DNA of 64,000 bases from Mesaphorura yosii (taxonomy: Eukaryota; Arthropoda; Collembola; Poduromorpha; Tullbergiidae). Location of the stretch: contig WIXG01000013.1 in NCBI GenBank assembly GCA_009869945.1, forward strand, positions 418,053-482,052, written 5' to 3'. The position numbers and the translations under genes were made by a program. The notes under the pieces were generated by a model, which saw only the letters and a list, made by a program, of their open reading frames with translations, was not told the origin of the DNA and ran no database searches. Below, piece after piece: positions 1 through 11,500 of the stretch (the first letter of the stretch is position 1; the number at the start of each line of letters is the position of its first letter).

Positions 1-99
1 AAAGCTACCAAGACCCTGTTGTAAGTAACTTGTGTGCGGTAGTTTCCCTGCAAGGGAACACTGGGTGGCCGTAAGCCGAGGTGCAACAATGGAGAAAGC

Positions 100-473
100 G
101 AAGTTCGCGAATGTTGTCCGCCTCTTACCCTGGCAGGCCATGGATGATGCCGCAATGGCAGATGCAACCACTGAAGCTGTTGTGTCAGTGGATGCTGCTG
201 CAGTGTCCATCACCTTGCTGACGACTTGCCTCTTTTCTACCTACGCTGCATCAGTCGTGTGATTTTGCTGCCCAACTTCATGGTGACTTCAATAGCGGCA
301 CCATCTTCTGGGGTGTGTTGGACAGTGTGAAGTCGGCCAAGGCAGTGACGGTCTCTTGCTTCAGTGCAAACCCAAATCTTTTCGAAGCCGTCTTTGTGGA
401 ACCTGTATGAGCTGCCTCGGTGCACAAGTACTTTTCCACCCTTGGAACTCGTTGAAACTGTTGTCATGGTCAT
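100..473 (-). pseudogene. Broken FLYWCH-type zinc-finger gene (transposon-associated family)
   Basis: From an ATG at 473 the minus strand reads a FLYWCH-type zinc finger. An opening block ending LVHRGSSYRFHKDGFEKIW is followed by a Cys in WVC, a second Cys in RHCLGRLHT, and then the frame is lost. The expected His pair (read as QQNHTTDAA) lies in another frame near 250-262, directly followed by a TAG. Beyond it the same frame continues as an Ala/Thr/Ser-rich stretch beginning VEKRQVVSKVMDTAAASTDT, the usual linker of these proteins, toward the left edge. A frameshift plus a stop argue for a decayed copy. FLYWCH domains are known from Drosophila Mod(mdg4) and from MULE-type transposase-derived proteins; which of these applies here is inference. 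An assembly indel could explain the frameshift but not the TAG. Confidence 0.6.
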
Positions 474-985
474 TACTCAGTGCTTCTTCCCAGAGAATAA
501 AACGCTAACTTGTAATAAAACTCGAATATGAACACAGAATTGGTTAATAGTGATAGTTACTAGTTACCAATTTTGTGAATATGAAGTAATAAAATCACAA
601 CAATATAACAACTGAATGCTTTTAAAATATTAAAAGACTTAAAGCAGCGAATTTAAAATGTTAAAAGTCTTAAAACTGCGACTGCTCGACTCTCGAATAT
701 AATAAAATAATCTCAAATTTCGTGCACTACGCTCAGCACTTTGTCTTTGAGTGCTGCTCCGCTCAGCATTTCTTTTGTTGGTTTGTAGGCGTTAGTTTAG
801 GACCGGGCCGAAAAAGTCGCGGGCTGGAAAGCCTTGGGCCAGAAAAGCCCGGACCGGTAATAACGCGGTCGGGTTTGTCGGGCCGGTGGTGCCATGGAAT
901 CGAAGGACGCAAGAGGTCAGTATAAAATTGTTCCAAAATGTCATCCAATGCCAATTTGGAACATAAATTCGTCTGCTTCGCTACT
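474..985. other. AT-rich spacer with an internal GC-rich patch
   Basis: Between the FLYWCH relic and the stathmin-like gene the DNA is AT-rich and stop-rich, except for the GC-rich patch near 794-895 (see the repeat entry). Short open frames cross the GC patch on both strands but look like low-complexity Gly/Pro/Arg reading, not protein families. I see no gene here. Confidence 0.6.
805..851. repeat. Degenerate GC-rich tandem repeat, about 15-16 bp unit
   Basis: Three imperfect units follow each other, starting at 805, 821 and 836. Each begins GGGCC or GGGCT, then has a short A-run (GAAAA, GGAAA, AGAAAA), then a GC-rich end. The patch extends more loosely to about 895 (GGTCGGGTTTGTCGGGCCGG). 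It is embedded in strongly AT-rich DNA, so composition differs sharply from its surroundings. It may be a minisatellite seed or a piece of a repeat element. Confidence 0.5.
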
Positions 986-1890
986 TCAGATGAATTCCGG
1001 TGAGTTGATCTCGTTTTCTTCCTTCACTCCAGACTCGATTCCACCACTTGCGAATTCTTGCTGAAAGTCAATAGTTAATTATCAAGCACAAGGACAAAGG
1101 CTATGGCAGTAATTTTGTCTTGACGTACCAGAATTTCAGACTCAGTAATGACACGACGAGGTCGCGAGGCGACTCTTGCGGATTTTTGCCTGGCACTTGC
1201 GACACGTTGAGTCAGTACCTTCAATGCAAATTATTAAACCTGTGCAATTAATTACTGATATCGTAAGTTTCATAACCACGGAAAAGAAAATTACGTGATT
1301 TCTCCTTTCATTCGCTAACTGTGCCTTCTCTTGTAGTAAGCCATGCGTTAGCACGGCTTCAGGTGGGGGCTGACCAGGACCGGGTTCAATAATTCTTCGC
1401 AGCCTGCGTGGAGGGTGCTTCTTAATCAATGAACCAGCGTCCTCAGCAGCAGGCACCTCGAAAGCTATCGGGCCTGTGAGAAACTCACAATATTTCAATG
1501 GGTGGATGATGTTTCAGAGTGTGGCCTCGAATTCTTTTTAAACTTACCTGCTTTCATAGCGTTTTTGTTACTGTCGCCTTGATCCATGGACCCAACTTTG
1601 TTGAAAGTTCTCGGTGGCTTTAGCGGGGGCAGCTGCAGCGGTTTCAGGTTTTCGTTGTGGACACCGTTCAGATTTTGATACTTTTCCGACGCTGGAATTG
1701 TGCTACCTTCAGAATTCAACGAGTCTAGCGGAGTACCACCGTTGTTGTTCGTGTTTCCGTTTAGGGCTTCACCGTTGAGGCCGTTGGAATCGTGATTGTG
1801 TCTCGACTTTGGCTTGTGTCCTTTTGAATTTGGATGAGTATCGGATACAACAGATTTTAGCACGTCTGTCCGTGAGGCACCACAACCCAT
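986..1890 (-). CDS. N-terminally acylated protein with stathmin-like segment (STMND1-like)
   Basis: Four exons can be joined in frame: 1890-1548, 1473-1295, 1218-1129 and 1060-986, giving about 228 residues and ending at TGA 986-988. The protein starts MGCGAS, a strong N-myristoylation signal (Gly2) with a palmitoylatable Cys3. A low-complexity Asn/Gly/Ser region (residues about 20-100) follows. Exon 2 begins GPIAFEVP and contains KKHPPRRLRR, followed by LLQEKAQLANERR; exon 3 reads VLTQRVASARQKSARV. That Leu-x-x-Lys...Ala-x-x-Arg-Arg pattern resembles the tubulin-binding helix of stathmins. Vertebrate STMND1 also starts MGCG and carries a similar segment. By family knowledge such proteins are membrane-tethered tubulin binders; function here is inferred. 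The splice sites are conventional, including the acceptor TTCTCACAG for exon 2. The short helical segment limits certainty about the family. Confidence 0.65.
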
Positions 1891-4800
1891 AATCAGTTCA
1901 TACCGAGGAAGAAAGAGATAACATTGCTGAAAAATTTGCACGTCTAAAGTCAATATGCAGCGAGATGGTGACAGAAACCACGAACGCAAAGAATTGGTCA
2001 CAAGCGGGCTAATTTTTCTAGCTTCGGCAATTCAGGTCAAATCCAATGGTTGAATGAAACTGGAATTTGGGACAACACTTCAACACAATGCAAAGTCAAG
2101 CTTCTCTTTGTCGGTAGTCGCATTCCAATGGACTATGGACATGGACGGTTCTCGGGAAAGCTGACACCACAAATTGCAAACCATGGAGACCCTATCGATT
2201 TACCGCGTGGGCTCATTCCAATCCACCACCCGTGCTGCTCTACTGCGTTTTAAGTCCTGTGTCCATAGTCCACAATGGGCAGCAATTGTGCTTCGCTCTT
2301 CCGGTTCACTTTCGCCTTTCGATTAGCCGTCTTCCACATTTGCTTGCATGCCAATGTTAGATGTACAAGCAAACTGATCGGCCGGCCGCGGCGCGATCGT
2401 GGTTCGGGATATTCGCAAAGTCAATTAAATTCTGAGTCTTTTCCAAAACGTATCGATGAACATTGCACGCATGCTTGCTGCACTATAACTAAAAGTACAA
2501 GTAGTAGGACATGTTTTGAAGTAGGCATTATAGCTGGTTGACATTTCTTTGCGGATTCCACGTTCGTGTTTTCCAGAAACAATTGAAAAATTCTACATAT
2601 TAAAAATAGATCGATATTTTCTCATCAACCGACTGAAGTCGCAATAAAATAATCCAGAGCAGATAGTAGATCACGCACGTAACCGTGAAATTTAGGAGTG
2701 GAATGAAATTTTTCGCTGATTCGAACACGGGCACGCGTTTTCGTTGGTTTCCTTTTTTGTAAACCGTAGCCGGAATCGGAATACGCTGTAGTGACGTAAT
2801 GCAATACGCTCAAATCGAAATGATTTACGAATATCACTCCACTCGTCGAAGTGATATAGAATTGGGTTTGAGACTCCTCGAGCAAGTCTAGGATTAAGCA
2901 AGCCCTAGTGCAAGAGCATGAGATGTTGCAATTACCACTGAACAAGTTTGTGTCACATTGAATGTACCAAACAGGACAAAGAGTGCATCATTGCAGAATG
3001 TCATAATGTCACCTCTACCAACAACTAAGCGCAATATCGAGCGTCTTTTACGCCTTACGCGGTATGAATATTTGCAGCCTTATTATTGCGATTAGTGCAC
3101 TGAATGCAGGCTGCGCTGCGTAATGTCGTTCGAATTTGAATGAGGGCACAGCGTATGTGTTTTAATTACTGCAATCCCAGCCGAGATCTCAAATAATTAC
3201 TCTTGCTAAGTGTCAAAGCGCACGCTTCAAGTGAAGCGACGATTGTTGACCAGAATGTGCAAAATGGAATGCTGCTCTAGTGAAACTGTTTATATTACTC
3301 GAATCTTGCAAAGCATTTTGAAACATTGCGGAATTTGGATTTTGTGTAAAATAATTACGGACTGGAGTGATTAATGCAAAAATGCAGCTTAGAGTTCAAT
3401 GAACATTGGGCCCGCTTGTGTAAGTCACAAGATTTTAAAAAATTCAGACGCTGAGTCTGAGTTGTTAATTCTAGCCGATTGTTAAAGTCAGTAAAGTCAG
3501 ATTAAGCTTTACCCGAGTTGAATTGGCAATAAGCAAAATTCAAAAGTGAAACTTGACGCACACAAGCTGAGCCACGATAGATTAGCAAATCATCGGACTT
3601 TCCAAGCTGTAAAACGCGAATCGTAAAATCCGTGTTTAGTAACAATAACAATTTGTCATCATGTGAAACTCTGAAGATGCACTTCCTTCTTTGATTCTTC
3701 GCACAGTGCAATTTCTTTGTTGTGTCTTTCTAATTATCAATATTCTGCGATCGTATTTATAAACCCAAGTAGGGACAATGCAACTTCGTCGCTGTCATCG
3801 CGTATTCGCATTGGTCTCCTCTCAAGTCAGAATCAGCATGCAAAATTGTTCCGCACAAGCTTAACGCACGCGTCTCATGAAGGAATTCTTTCGGATGCAT
3901 TTCTCAATGGCCATTACGTAAAGAAACACATTTAAGGCTTGCCATTCACGTGCAGGTTCGTTGGACACAATGCAAATGCAATTTCTCACTTGTTTTAATG
4001 CCATTATTCAGTACGTACTTGTCATGAATGTTCAAACTCTTCGAATACGTGCCCGACCAGGCTGTCTTTTGTGCATTATGCCGTTAATAAGGAAATCGAA
4101 AGTTGTGAAACGTGTTTTGGCAACTAAAATCTGCTGGTGGGGTCAGTAAGACCCATGGCGTACAGGCTTTCAGCTTTACGCTGCTTTACAAGTTCACTTA
4201 CAACTATCCTCAGCAGGAAGCAGTTGTATTGGATGATACGTAAACTACATCGGCTGGGAGTTAACTTCCTTACTTTAATAATTATGAACAATTATTTGTT
4301 GCGTCGTGAACAGGATTGGATGCACGCATTATGACTCAAGCAATGTCAAACTGCAAAGAGCAAAGTACAATCATAGCCAACGACCAAGATATCAAAAATT
4401 CAATGAATCTGACAAGTCTTTTGTTTTATAAGGAGAAAAAGTGTGTCATGCCTCACATAGCCTTGTAGATTTAGGTAATCGTTTGCAGTTATGTGAGGAC
4501 ATTCCATTTTATCGTTTATTCTCGTCGACAAAGTCATTTCTTGCGCTAAAAATTTCTAATTTGCATTTGATTACTAATCATTTCTTATTTATTAGCGCAC
4601 AAAATGTATCATTGCCGTGGAAATGCAAGTAATATGCTAATCAGCCAAAGCCAACGATCTTCGTAAAAAAGCGTAAGAATTTTAATCTTTCGTTTAAATT
4701 GCGAAGATATGCACGCAAGATGTACCAGTAGAACAGCAGTAATGAAGTCTGGAGTTGTCTAGTTATAAAATGACTATTGAACTTAGGAAATATTTGTGCA

Positions 4801-4940
4801 CATCGAATAAAATTCGGTAACAAAGTGTTTGTAGTTACGTTTAGTATAGTAAGTCTTTACCTGAAAATTGTGCCACCTTACGTACTACACGAGCATGACG
4901 AGTTTTATGAGCTCTTCGCTATTACAACCAGGTAGCTGTT
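1891..4940. other. Gene-poor intergenic region, about 3 kb
   Basis: No open frame here has a recognisable domain, and I could not chain any into a spliced model. It holds a 13-bp inverted repeat (2129-2141 and 2260-2272) and a very GC-rich, near-palindromic patch at 2377-2399 bounded by GATC sites. Promoter elements of the stathmin-like gene probably lie just above 1890 but no motif stands out. The rest is AT-rich with dispersed short ORFs. Confidence 0.5.
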
Positions 4941-6527
4941 CTAACGAGCAGCCTGATAACCTCCCTTGAATCCGTCCTTGGTCAGTGCCACCTGCCACAG
5001 CTGATACTTTCTTGAGCGGAATGCACCAGCGGACATCAGCAAATAGTACTTCCACATCCTGAAGAAACGTTCGCCCTTGTACGCCACTTTTGGCCAGTTC
5101 TTGATGAAGTTGTCATGCCATGCCATCAGAGTCTTGCTGTAGTCGTGGCCGAAATTGTGCCAATCCTCGATGATGAACAAATCCTCAATAGCATCTGGAA
5201 TATCCTTGTAGTAAGGCAGGATTCCATTGGGGAAGATGTACGTGTGGAACCAAGGCTCGGTCAGACAAACGCGTTTGTGACTGACGCCAATTGAGTGCTG
5301 ATTAAAGAAAACATTTGTTACATGAGGTTAGTTCATTATTCATTATTGTGCGTAACGTTTCTCAGCTTCCCCACACTCCAATTTCTGCTTACCAGAAGGA
5401 ATATTCCATCATCTTCCAAGCATCGATGGGCAACCTGAAAGTATGTCTTGTGATTTGATCTTCCGACGTGCTCTGCAAAAAAACAAAGAGCTTTTATTGT
5501 AGCTTGTCACGGAAGTCAGTTTACAGCTCGACCATGACTCATGACTCACCAAACATGCCCACAGAGACAATTCTGTCAAACTTTTCGTCCAAGTCCCTGT
5601 AGTCAATGACTCGAATGTCAACGGGCAAGTTCTCGCAACGCTGTTGTGCAATCTTGGCTCCTTCCTTCGAAACGGTGATGCCCACAACTTGCACTTGGTA
5701 CTTTTCAGCCAAGTACTTGCATAGTCCGCCCCATCCGCAGCCAATATCAAGAACTCTGCGTGTAAACAAGATATTAGTCAAGCTTCATATCGTATCGTTC
5801 CGACCTACCACATCTGTGATGAGTTTGTTCACCTCACCTCATACCAGGTTTCAAGTACAACTTCTTGGCGATGAGGTCCATTTTGTCCAGCTGAGCTTGA
5901 TTCAGATTGTCAGCGTTCTTCCAGTAGCCACAACTGTAGTTCATTGTGGGGTCCAAGAATGACTCGAACAAGTCGTTTCCTGTGGGCACAGATAAACAAT
6001 CGGTCAAAAGTAATCTTGAGTCTTGGCAAGGGTACGTCACTGAAACTTACCTTGATCGTAGTGCTTGATTCCGACTTCGAAAGCTCTTGCTCTAGTTTGC
6101 AAGTTGAATACTTGCAGTAAGAGATAATTCAGAAACCGGTTTGCAAAATGCATGTAGTCTTGATATAGGCCATTGGAGAAGATTCTGTAGCAGAATTCGT
6201 CCAATTTATCACAGTCCCATTCTCCATCCATGTAACCTGTACGAGGCAGCAGAAAGCGTCTAAATTATGATTTCGACTTCCGGATTTGTGCAACACTTAC
6301 TTTCGCCGATTCCCAAAGTCGCATCACACGCCAGCCTGGTGTAGAAGTCCTTCTTGTGAACTTTGATATCCCATGGCCGGTTCCCATTGATTATGATGTC
6401 GGCAATCTTCATGCGCGTTTTCACAAGTTCCTCGACCCTCGAGTGGAAGATTCGAATCAGGGTTCGCTCCAGCGACTTGTAAGCGCTGCATAACCACACT
6501 ATAACTGGATAAAATATGTTGGACATT
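4941..6527 (-). CDS. Cyclopropane-fatty-acyl-phospholipid synthase (CFA synthase), bacterial type
   Basis: The enzyme adds a methylene group from S-adenosylmethionine across the double bond of unsaturated phospholipid acyl chains. Six exons join in frame from ATG 6525-6527 to TAG 4941-4943. The N-terminal lobe has GIGESYMDGEWDCDKLDEF, typical of E. coli-type Cfa. HYDQGNDLFESFLDP and then YSCGYW carry the Cys of the bicarbonate site. The SAM motif is VLDIGCGWGGLCKYLA. FGEHVGRSNHKTYF supplies the Glu, LLHSIG the His and Ile, and RMWKYYL the Tyr, so all bicarbonate-site residues known from E. coli Cfa are kept. The end is full length (AGAFRSRKYQLWQVAL). A hydrophobic stretch lies at residues 4-16. 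TTG and other codons upstream of the ATG are in frame, but the first ATG aligns with the start of the enzyme. Eukaryotic introns show it is a resident nuclear gene, not contamination. Bacterial ancestry is inferred from similarity. Confidence 0.93.
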
Positions 6528-8549
6528 GTTGAGGTGACTTGAGACAAGGATTACAGGTCTGTATTAGTGTGTGAGTCCGGCGGACTCTCTTGCCACTACT
6601 GGGCGTGGGCAGAAATCTCCGAGATTTCTGGGTGCGATGAGACCTCACGAAGGCGTCCTTTTCGACTGATCAGTTTTAAAGACTTGGCAGCCTTAATAAA
6701 ATAATAATCATTCATCGTCACTTAGCATAGTGTATGTGCATCAGCATTAGGAATAAGATCTTGTACACCTTTCCATTTTTGCACTCGAATCAACTTAACA
6801 TTGGTGGGTTTGGGCTTTCGACTTTACGCGTTGTACGCACTCAAGAAGTCTCAACGCACATGCCACAGTAACCAAATGCACTGAAGTACCGCAGCCTGAG
6901 ATTCCGTAACAATTCGTCTCAAAATTAAAATACTGAGAATGCACATGTTTGGTGGGTACATTGTTACGTTTGACAAAATCGTGTGCTCAAGTACACAATG
7001 GCTACATGCGTTTCTGTAGACAATTGTCAATACAATACAAGGAATTACAAAAATAGAAGTAACTGCCATGCTCGTAGGTACCGTAATTCGTGGATGGAAT
7101 TTACCAATTTCAAAAGTGAATCCTTACCCTTCGACCTCCTGCAACAACTAACAACGAAATGTTCAGTGCGATCGTTAACTGAATTAATTACCGTGCTTCT
7201 CTCTTTTGTAATGAGGGAAGCCATCACGGTGATTGGAAAACGAAAGGATTAGAAAATGTGGCAATTCTATTTTTGGATTCCACGTTAAACTCACGGTAGA
7301 GAGAAAGCAGGCAGGCAGCTTCATGATGTTTAAACCAATAATGGTATGAACTGCACGGAAATGATTACCAATTCATTACGTCGACCGGGGTCAAGCGCTT
7401 AAATTGTAATTCAATTAGGAAGGTTTAAATTGTAAAGCAAACTTACCCTGAGCTCAATTGAAGGAATCTTCTCAAGAGCTTCATCTCCACAGTCCACAAT
7501 TCATCATCGCCCACCCCAGGAAATCATTGGACAAAGTAAATGAGTGACACAATACTATTACGTCAACATGATGAATCGTGGCCAATGACCATAAATAGCG
7601 GAAAGTAAACAAACGTAGCATTGACTCGGAGGCGAAGGCTGCATGAGAACGATGAGAATTTGCTCATACTTGTCAAAAAGCCAAGTGACAATGCAAATGT
7701 AAACAGCTTAATCAATTCATTTGCATTTCTTATTGGCAGCACACCTTGATTTTGCTGCTTTACAAATCCATGCATTGCTCCATGTGTTAATTAGGCGAGA
7801 ATCATTTCATAACAATACATGCATGCACACATAAATTGGTGGTCTCAGTCGGCATGCCTAATGCATTTCTGCTGCAATTCTACAGTCTCTTTGCACGTTA
7901 CAAGCATCAAGAGCACCGAAGAAAGTTCAGGGCTCGCAACGGTAAATGTATTTCATTCAGTTCCAGTCGAGTTCGCCCAGTTTGCTAACGGGAAATTAAA
8001 AATCCATCAGAAAAATCCAGATATAGACCGAAGAAGTATGAATCTTAACGGTACAGCTTGCTCGCTTGCCACGGGTGTCTACAACGTAAACGATTGTTTA
8101 CGGATCTCATGATACTGTATTGACGATAACCGAGTTGAAGATTCCCTTCACTTTTCAAGGCGCCAACGTGTTTAACACGTATGAAACGCAAATATTTAAT
8201 GCTATTAACAATGACAAATTAATTACCGGTATAACTTCTCAAGTTTCTCTTTTACTCCTTTCTTTGGCTGATATGACGGCATGAAACCAATATTTGCAGG
8301 CGATGCATACTAAATAATTTGGGTATGCCCCAGAAAAGTTCAATAAATTCGAGAAAAGAAAGCTTTTACTATTTATTTATCATAAATGGTGATTCAAATA
8401 TTCTAAAACACCTCTGCGAAAAGGATATTTATTCTCAAAATCTATCAAAGTGTCAAAGTAATAAAAAGATCTGTTTTAAATATAATATGGAACATCTCAG
8501 ATATAAAAAGTAATTATGAGAGTGAGTTGCACGGTTTCTTGGCTTCCAA
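6528..8549. other. Intergenic region between CFA synthase and TRRAP
   Basis: I recognise no gene. The minus strand has one donor-like site (CAGGGTAAGT near 7450) preceded by a short ATG-led frame; this could be an untranslated or short first exon of the CFA gene but cannot be shown. On the TRRAP side, a minus-strand AATAAA (plus-strand TTTATT, about 8375) lies roughly 175 bp past the TRRAP stop and may be its polyadenylation signal. Confidence 0.45.
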
Positions 8550-11500
8550 TTACAACCATGGGTGCCATGCTGGATCCATTCGGCATAAATTATCATGGCT
8601 ATTTGCAGCAGCAACTAGAGTGGCAACCTGCAAAGCAAAGAACAGAACATTGATGAAGGATACTCGAGTAAATAATACCTTTTAAGAAGAATTGAAGAAG
8701 TGGTTCTTTACCTTGCTATCAACACCGTCAAAAGATGAAAGGCTCTGAAGTCTATTCGTAATCGCACTGGCAGCCTTTGTTACCATGTTTATAACTGTTT
8801 CCGAATCTGTTTCGGCTGAAATTATGCTGTCCCTGGCCCCCGATACTGCATTATGAATTTCTCGATCGTCCTGCTTCTTCTTGAGCCAAAATATCATCTC
8901 ATCACGAAGAATTGCTCGTAATAGTCCAGGTAGTTTATAATTTGGGTAGATTAATGAACGTGATAGAGAAATCATGCTGGATACAACGGGCCCATTAACT
9001 CCAAATGTCGTAATAAATTCAGCAATGTTCGGCGTGAGTCTGAATGGCACGGGTCGGTTCGATTCCAGCTCTCCTAAAAATTTACCCGCATGATCATGAT
9101 TTAGTCCACACATGCAGATTGCTCATGTTCTGAATGCATGCAAGCACAATGAGACTGCTCTTGATATTTAGATGCTCGGAGGTTTGATGTGGCTGGGTAT
9201 TGTAATTCTCAGAACGGTTCGCTTGTTTCGCTTGACCTTCGAAGGCACGCGTAGCGTTTGGGAGAGTACAATCCCCTTTCATAAGAAGCCCATAAACGGT
9301 CCGCGGACAGTGCAGAGGGCTGCAGTCCTTTGACTTGAGGCGAATACATGCTTTTACAAGTGGCAATATACATCGGGCTTAACTGGGATGGTGTCCTACA
9401 CCCTATCTATTTTCGGAATTACTTCGACCATCTTATTTCAGAACAGTCTCATTGTGATTGCATGCTTATATTAATTATTAATTTCATGTTTAAAATTATT
9501 TTTGATGTCTTGTAATTAGAAAGGAACATTGGTGCTAAGGGGCCATTGCACAAAGTGTACTTTGTGTAAGTGAAAGGTGTTGTGTACCACGGACTTTGAA
9601 CTAAAATTAAAGTGGTTTGTATCGTATAGTTTAGAACTAGTACACATGAACTAAGTTGTAGACTCACCTGTGACATCATCGACGTCAAACTTAAAGTAGG
9701 AAATATTAATCATTCCAGAGTCTTGGTGCAGGTACATCATCTCGGGATTCAGTCTTGTTAAGTGAAACGCGTATTCCGCAAATCCAGAAAGACATAATTG
9801 CAGTGTGAACTGAAAATGTTCAATAGTTATGAACCTTGGCCTTGGCTTCCGGGGTAAATAGAGCCGAGAACTTACAGTCTTTCTAAACATCCAGTAATCG
9901 GATGGATGAGTGAATGTATTCAATGCCCATTCCTTCACCATTGTTCTTGGAACCAAATTGGCCTGAATATCTCGTAGAATTTCTCGCAAAACTTGATGCG
10001 TAACTTGAGATCCTCTCGTCTAAACATGACATAAAGATAAGCACACCGTTGCATTGTCACACTTATGACGAAAAAGTATCATACTGCGTGCGAAAGCTGG
10101 AAATTTTTGACGAGTTCATAATAGCGTCCAATTGCGGTGTCAAACTCAACACCTCGTTTTGAGCAGCTCAGTTTGAAGACATCCAATAACGACAAGGACG
10201 TTGGGTTATCTTCAACGAGACGCATTTGTGGAGAAACAGCGACCACTTTCGGAACCGTGAACTTGAGATTTCGTTTGGCAGTAATCTATGACATAACAAA
10301 AACATAGCGGTGAAAATTTGGCCCACCAGCTTCATCAGTTCGGATACAACATTCCCATTTTACCTTTTGCCTACTAAGGTAGAGATTAAACATTCGGGTC
10401 ATTTGCATGACTCGTTCTTCTCTTCGGGCATCCGAAAGCCCCGAATCATTCACAATTAAATAGGGGTAAATTTTTCCGTTGTGGCCGCGGATGAAAATTC
10501 GTCTTGCTGATGTGTTGTGTTTTTGGACGACTTCGATTCTTGGTTGGAACCGGGCAATCTTCACGTAATAATGTGCATGCTGGCCAAAAATTAAAGCCAT
10601 GAATTAATAAAAAGTGAAATCATCGTTGATGATTAAGGTTTGTATAGTCAAATCAATCAGATCTTATCAGCAGCTCACATTACTTAACTGCTGGCAGAAC
10701 AATTTAGGGCTTCGAGTGAAACACGCACAAACTGTTCTGCGTAGACTTAAGTTAGAGTTGAAAGATTTCGTCATTTCGACAGTAGTGCTAAACCTGTAGA
10801 AGCGCCATTAATTCAGGATATGGTATGTACCTTTGGAATCAAAAATTCTCCGGGCAGTTCTATTTCAGCCATTTGAGTACTAAAGTTCTGAAGAAATCGG
10901 AATCTGTCTTCCATCAAGAAGGATCTGAAAATTACAAATTTCTAACTCAGAAAGCAGTATCATGCTTCGAAATCTCCGCAAATCTCATTTGTACTTACTT
11001 TGCAAACAGCTTAGTCTTCGCTTCTAGAATTTTAATCCATTTACGCAATCTTTGAATCAGGTTGTGCAACTTGAGAGCGCCAGGAAGGGCGCTATCAAAG
11101 TCAACCGTGAACTGAATTTTCATTTGCTGGCCTGTTGGATCTTGAGTAGTAGACCGATTCCTGATAAATGCTTCAACTGCACTTGCTCCAGCAGCGGCAC
11201 CCGCTCCTCCAGGACTCGCTATTTGCATAAAGAAGGCAATCAAATTATGAACGCTCGTTGTAAAGCCTCTTTGCATTTACGTACCGAGTCCAAATGTTGA
11301 AACCAACTTTCGAACAAAATTTTGAAGTTGTGGAGTGATTGAAGCGTCAACGACCGAAGAACGATTTTCAAAAGCAATTGCGTAGCATTTCGCCAATCCT
11401 ATTTTGAGTTGTCTCAGGAGTTCTTCACTGTTGGTTTGCATACAGCACATTGTTAATGAAAGGATATGATCGATATCATGTCATCATAATTCTCAATACT

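Noticed and set aside
2377-2399. Cluster of rare restriction-site-like GC sequence resembling a cloning linker
   Set aside because: It is short, not followed by vector sequence and can arise naturally; there is no other sign of an artefact.
2625-2945. Two overlapping minus-strand frames of 106 and 69 codons
   Set aside because: No recognisable domain, no splice partners, and both frames are open only by chance overlap.
4941-6527. Bacterial contamination as the source of the CFA synthase
   Set aside because: The coding sequence is split by at least five GT..AG introns that keep phase, and the flanks are animal DNA on the same strand and composition.
7436-7530. Minus-strand donor-like site after a short ATG frame, as a possible first exon of the CFA gene or of an upstream gene
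   Set aside because: Only one splice site is visible and no acceptor can be assigned; the CFA coding start at 6527 is complete without it.
9094-9366. 90-codon minus-strand frame between TRRAP exons
   Set aside because: It lies inside an intron whose flanking exons join cleanly ([11 protein letters not shown]) to match other TRRAPs; the frame has no domain.
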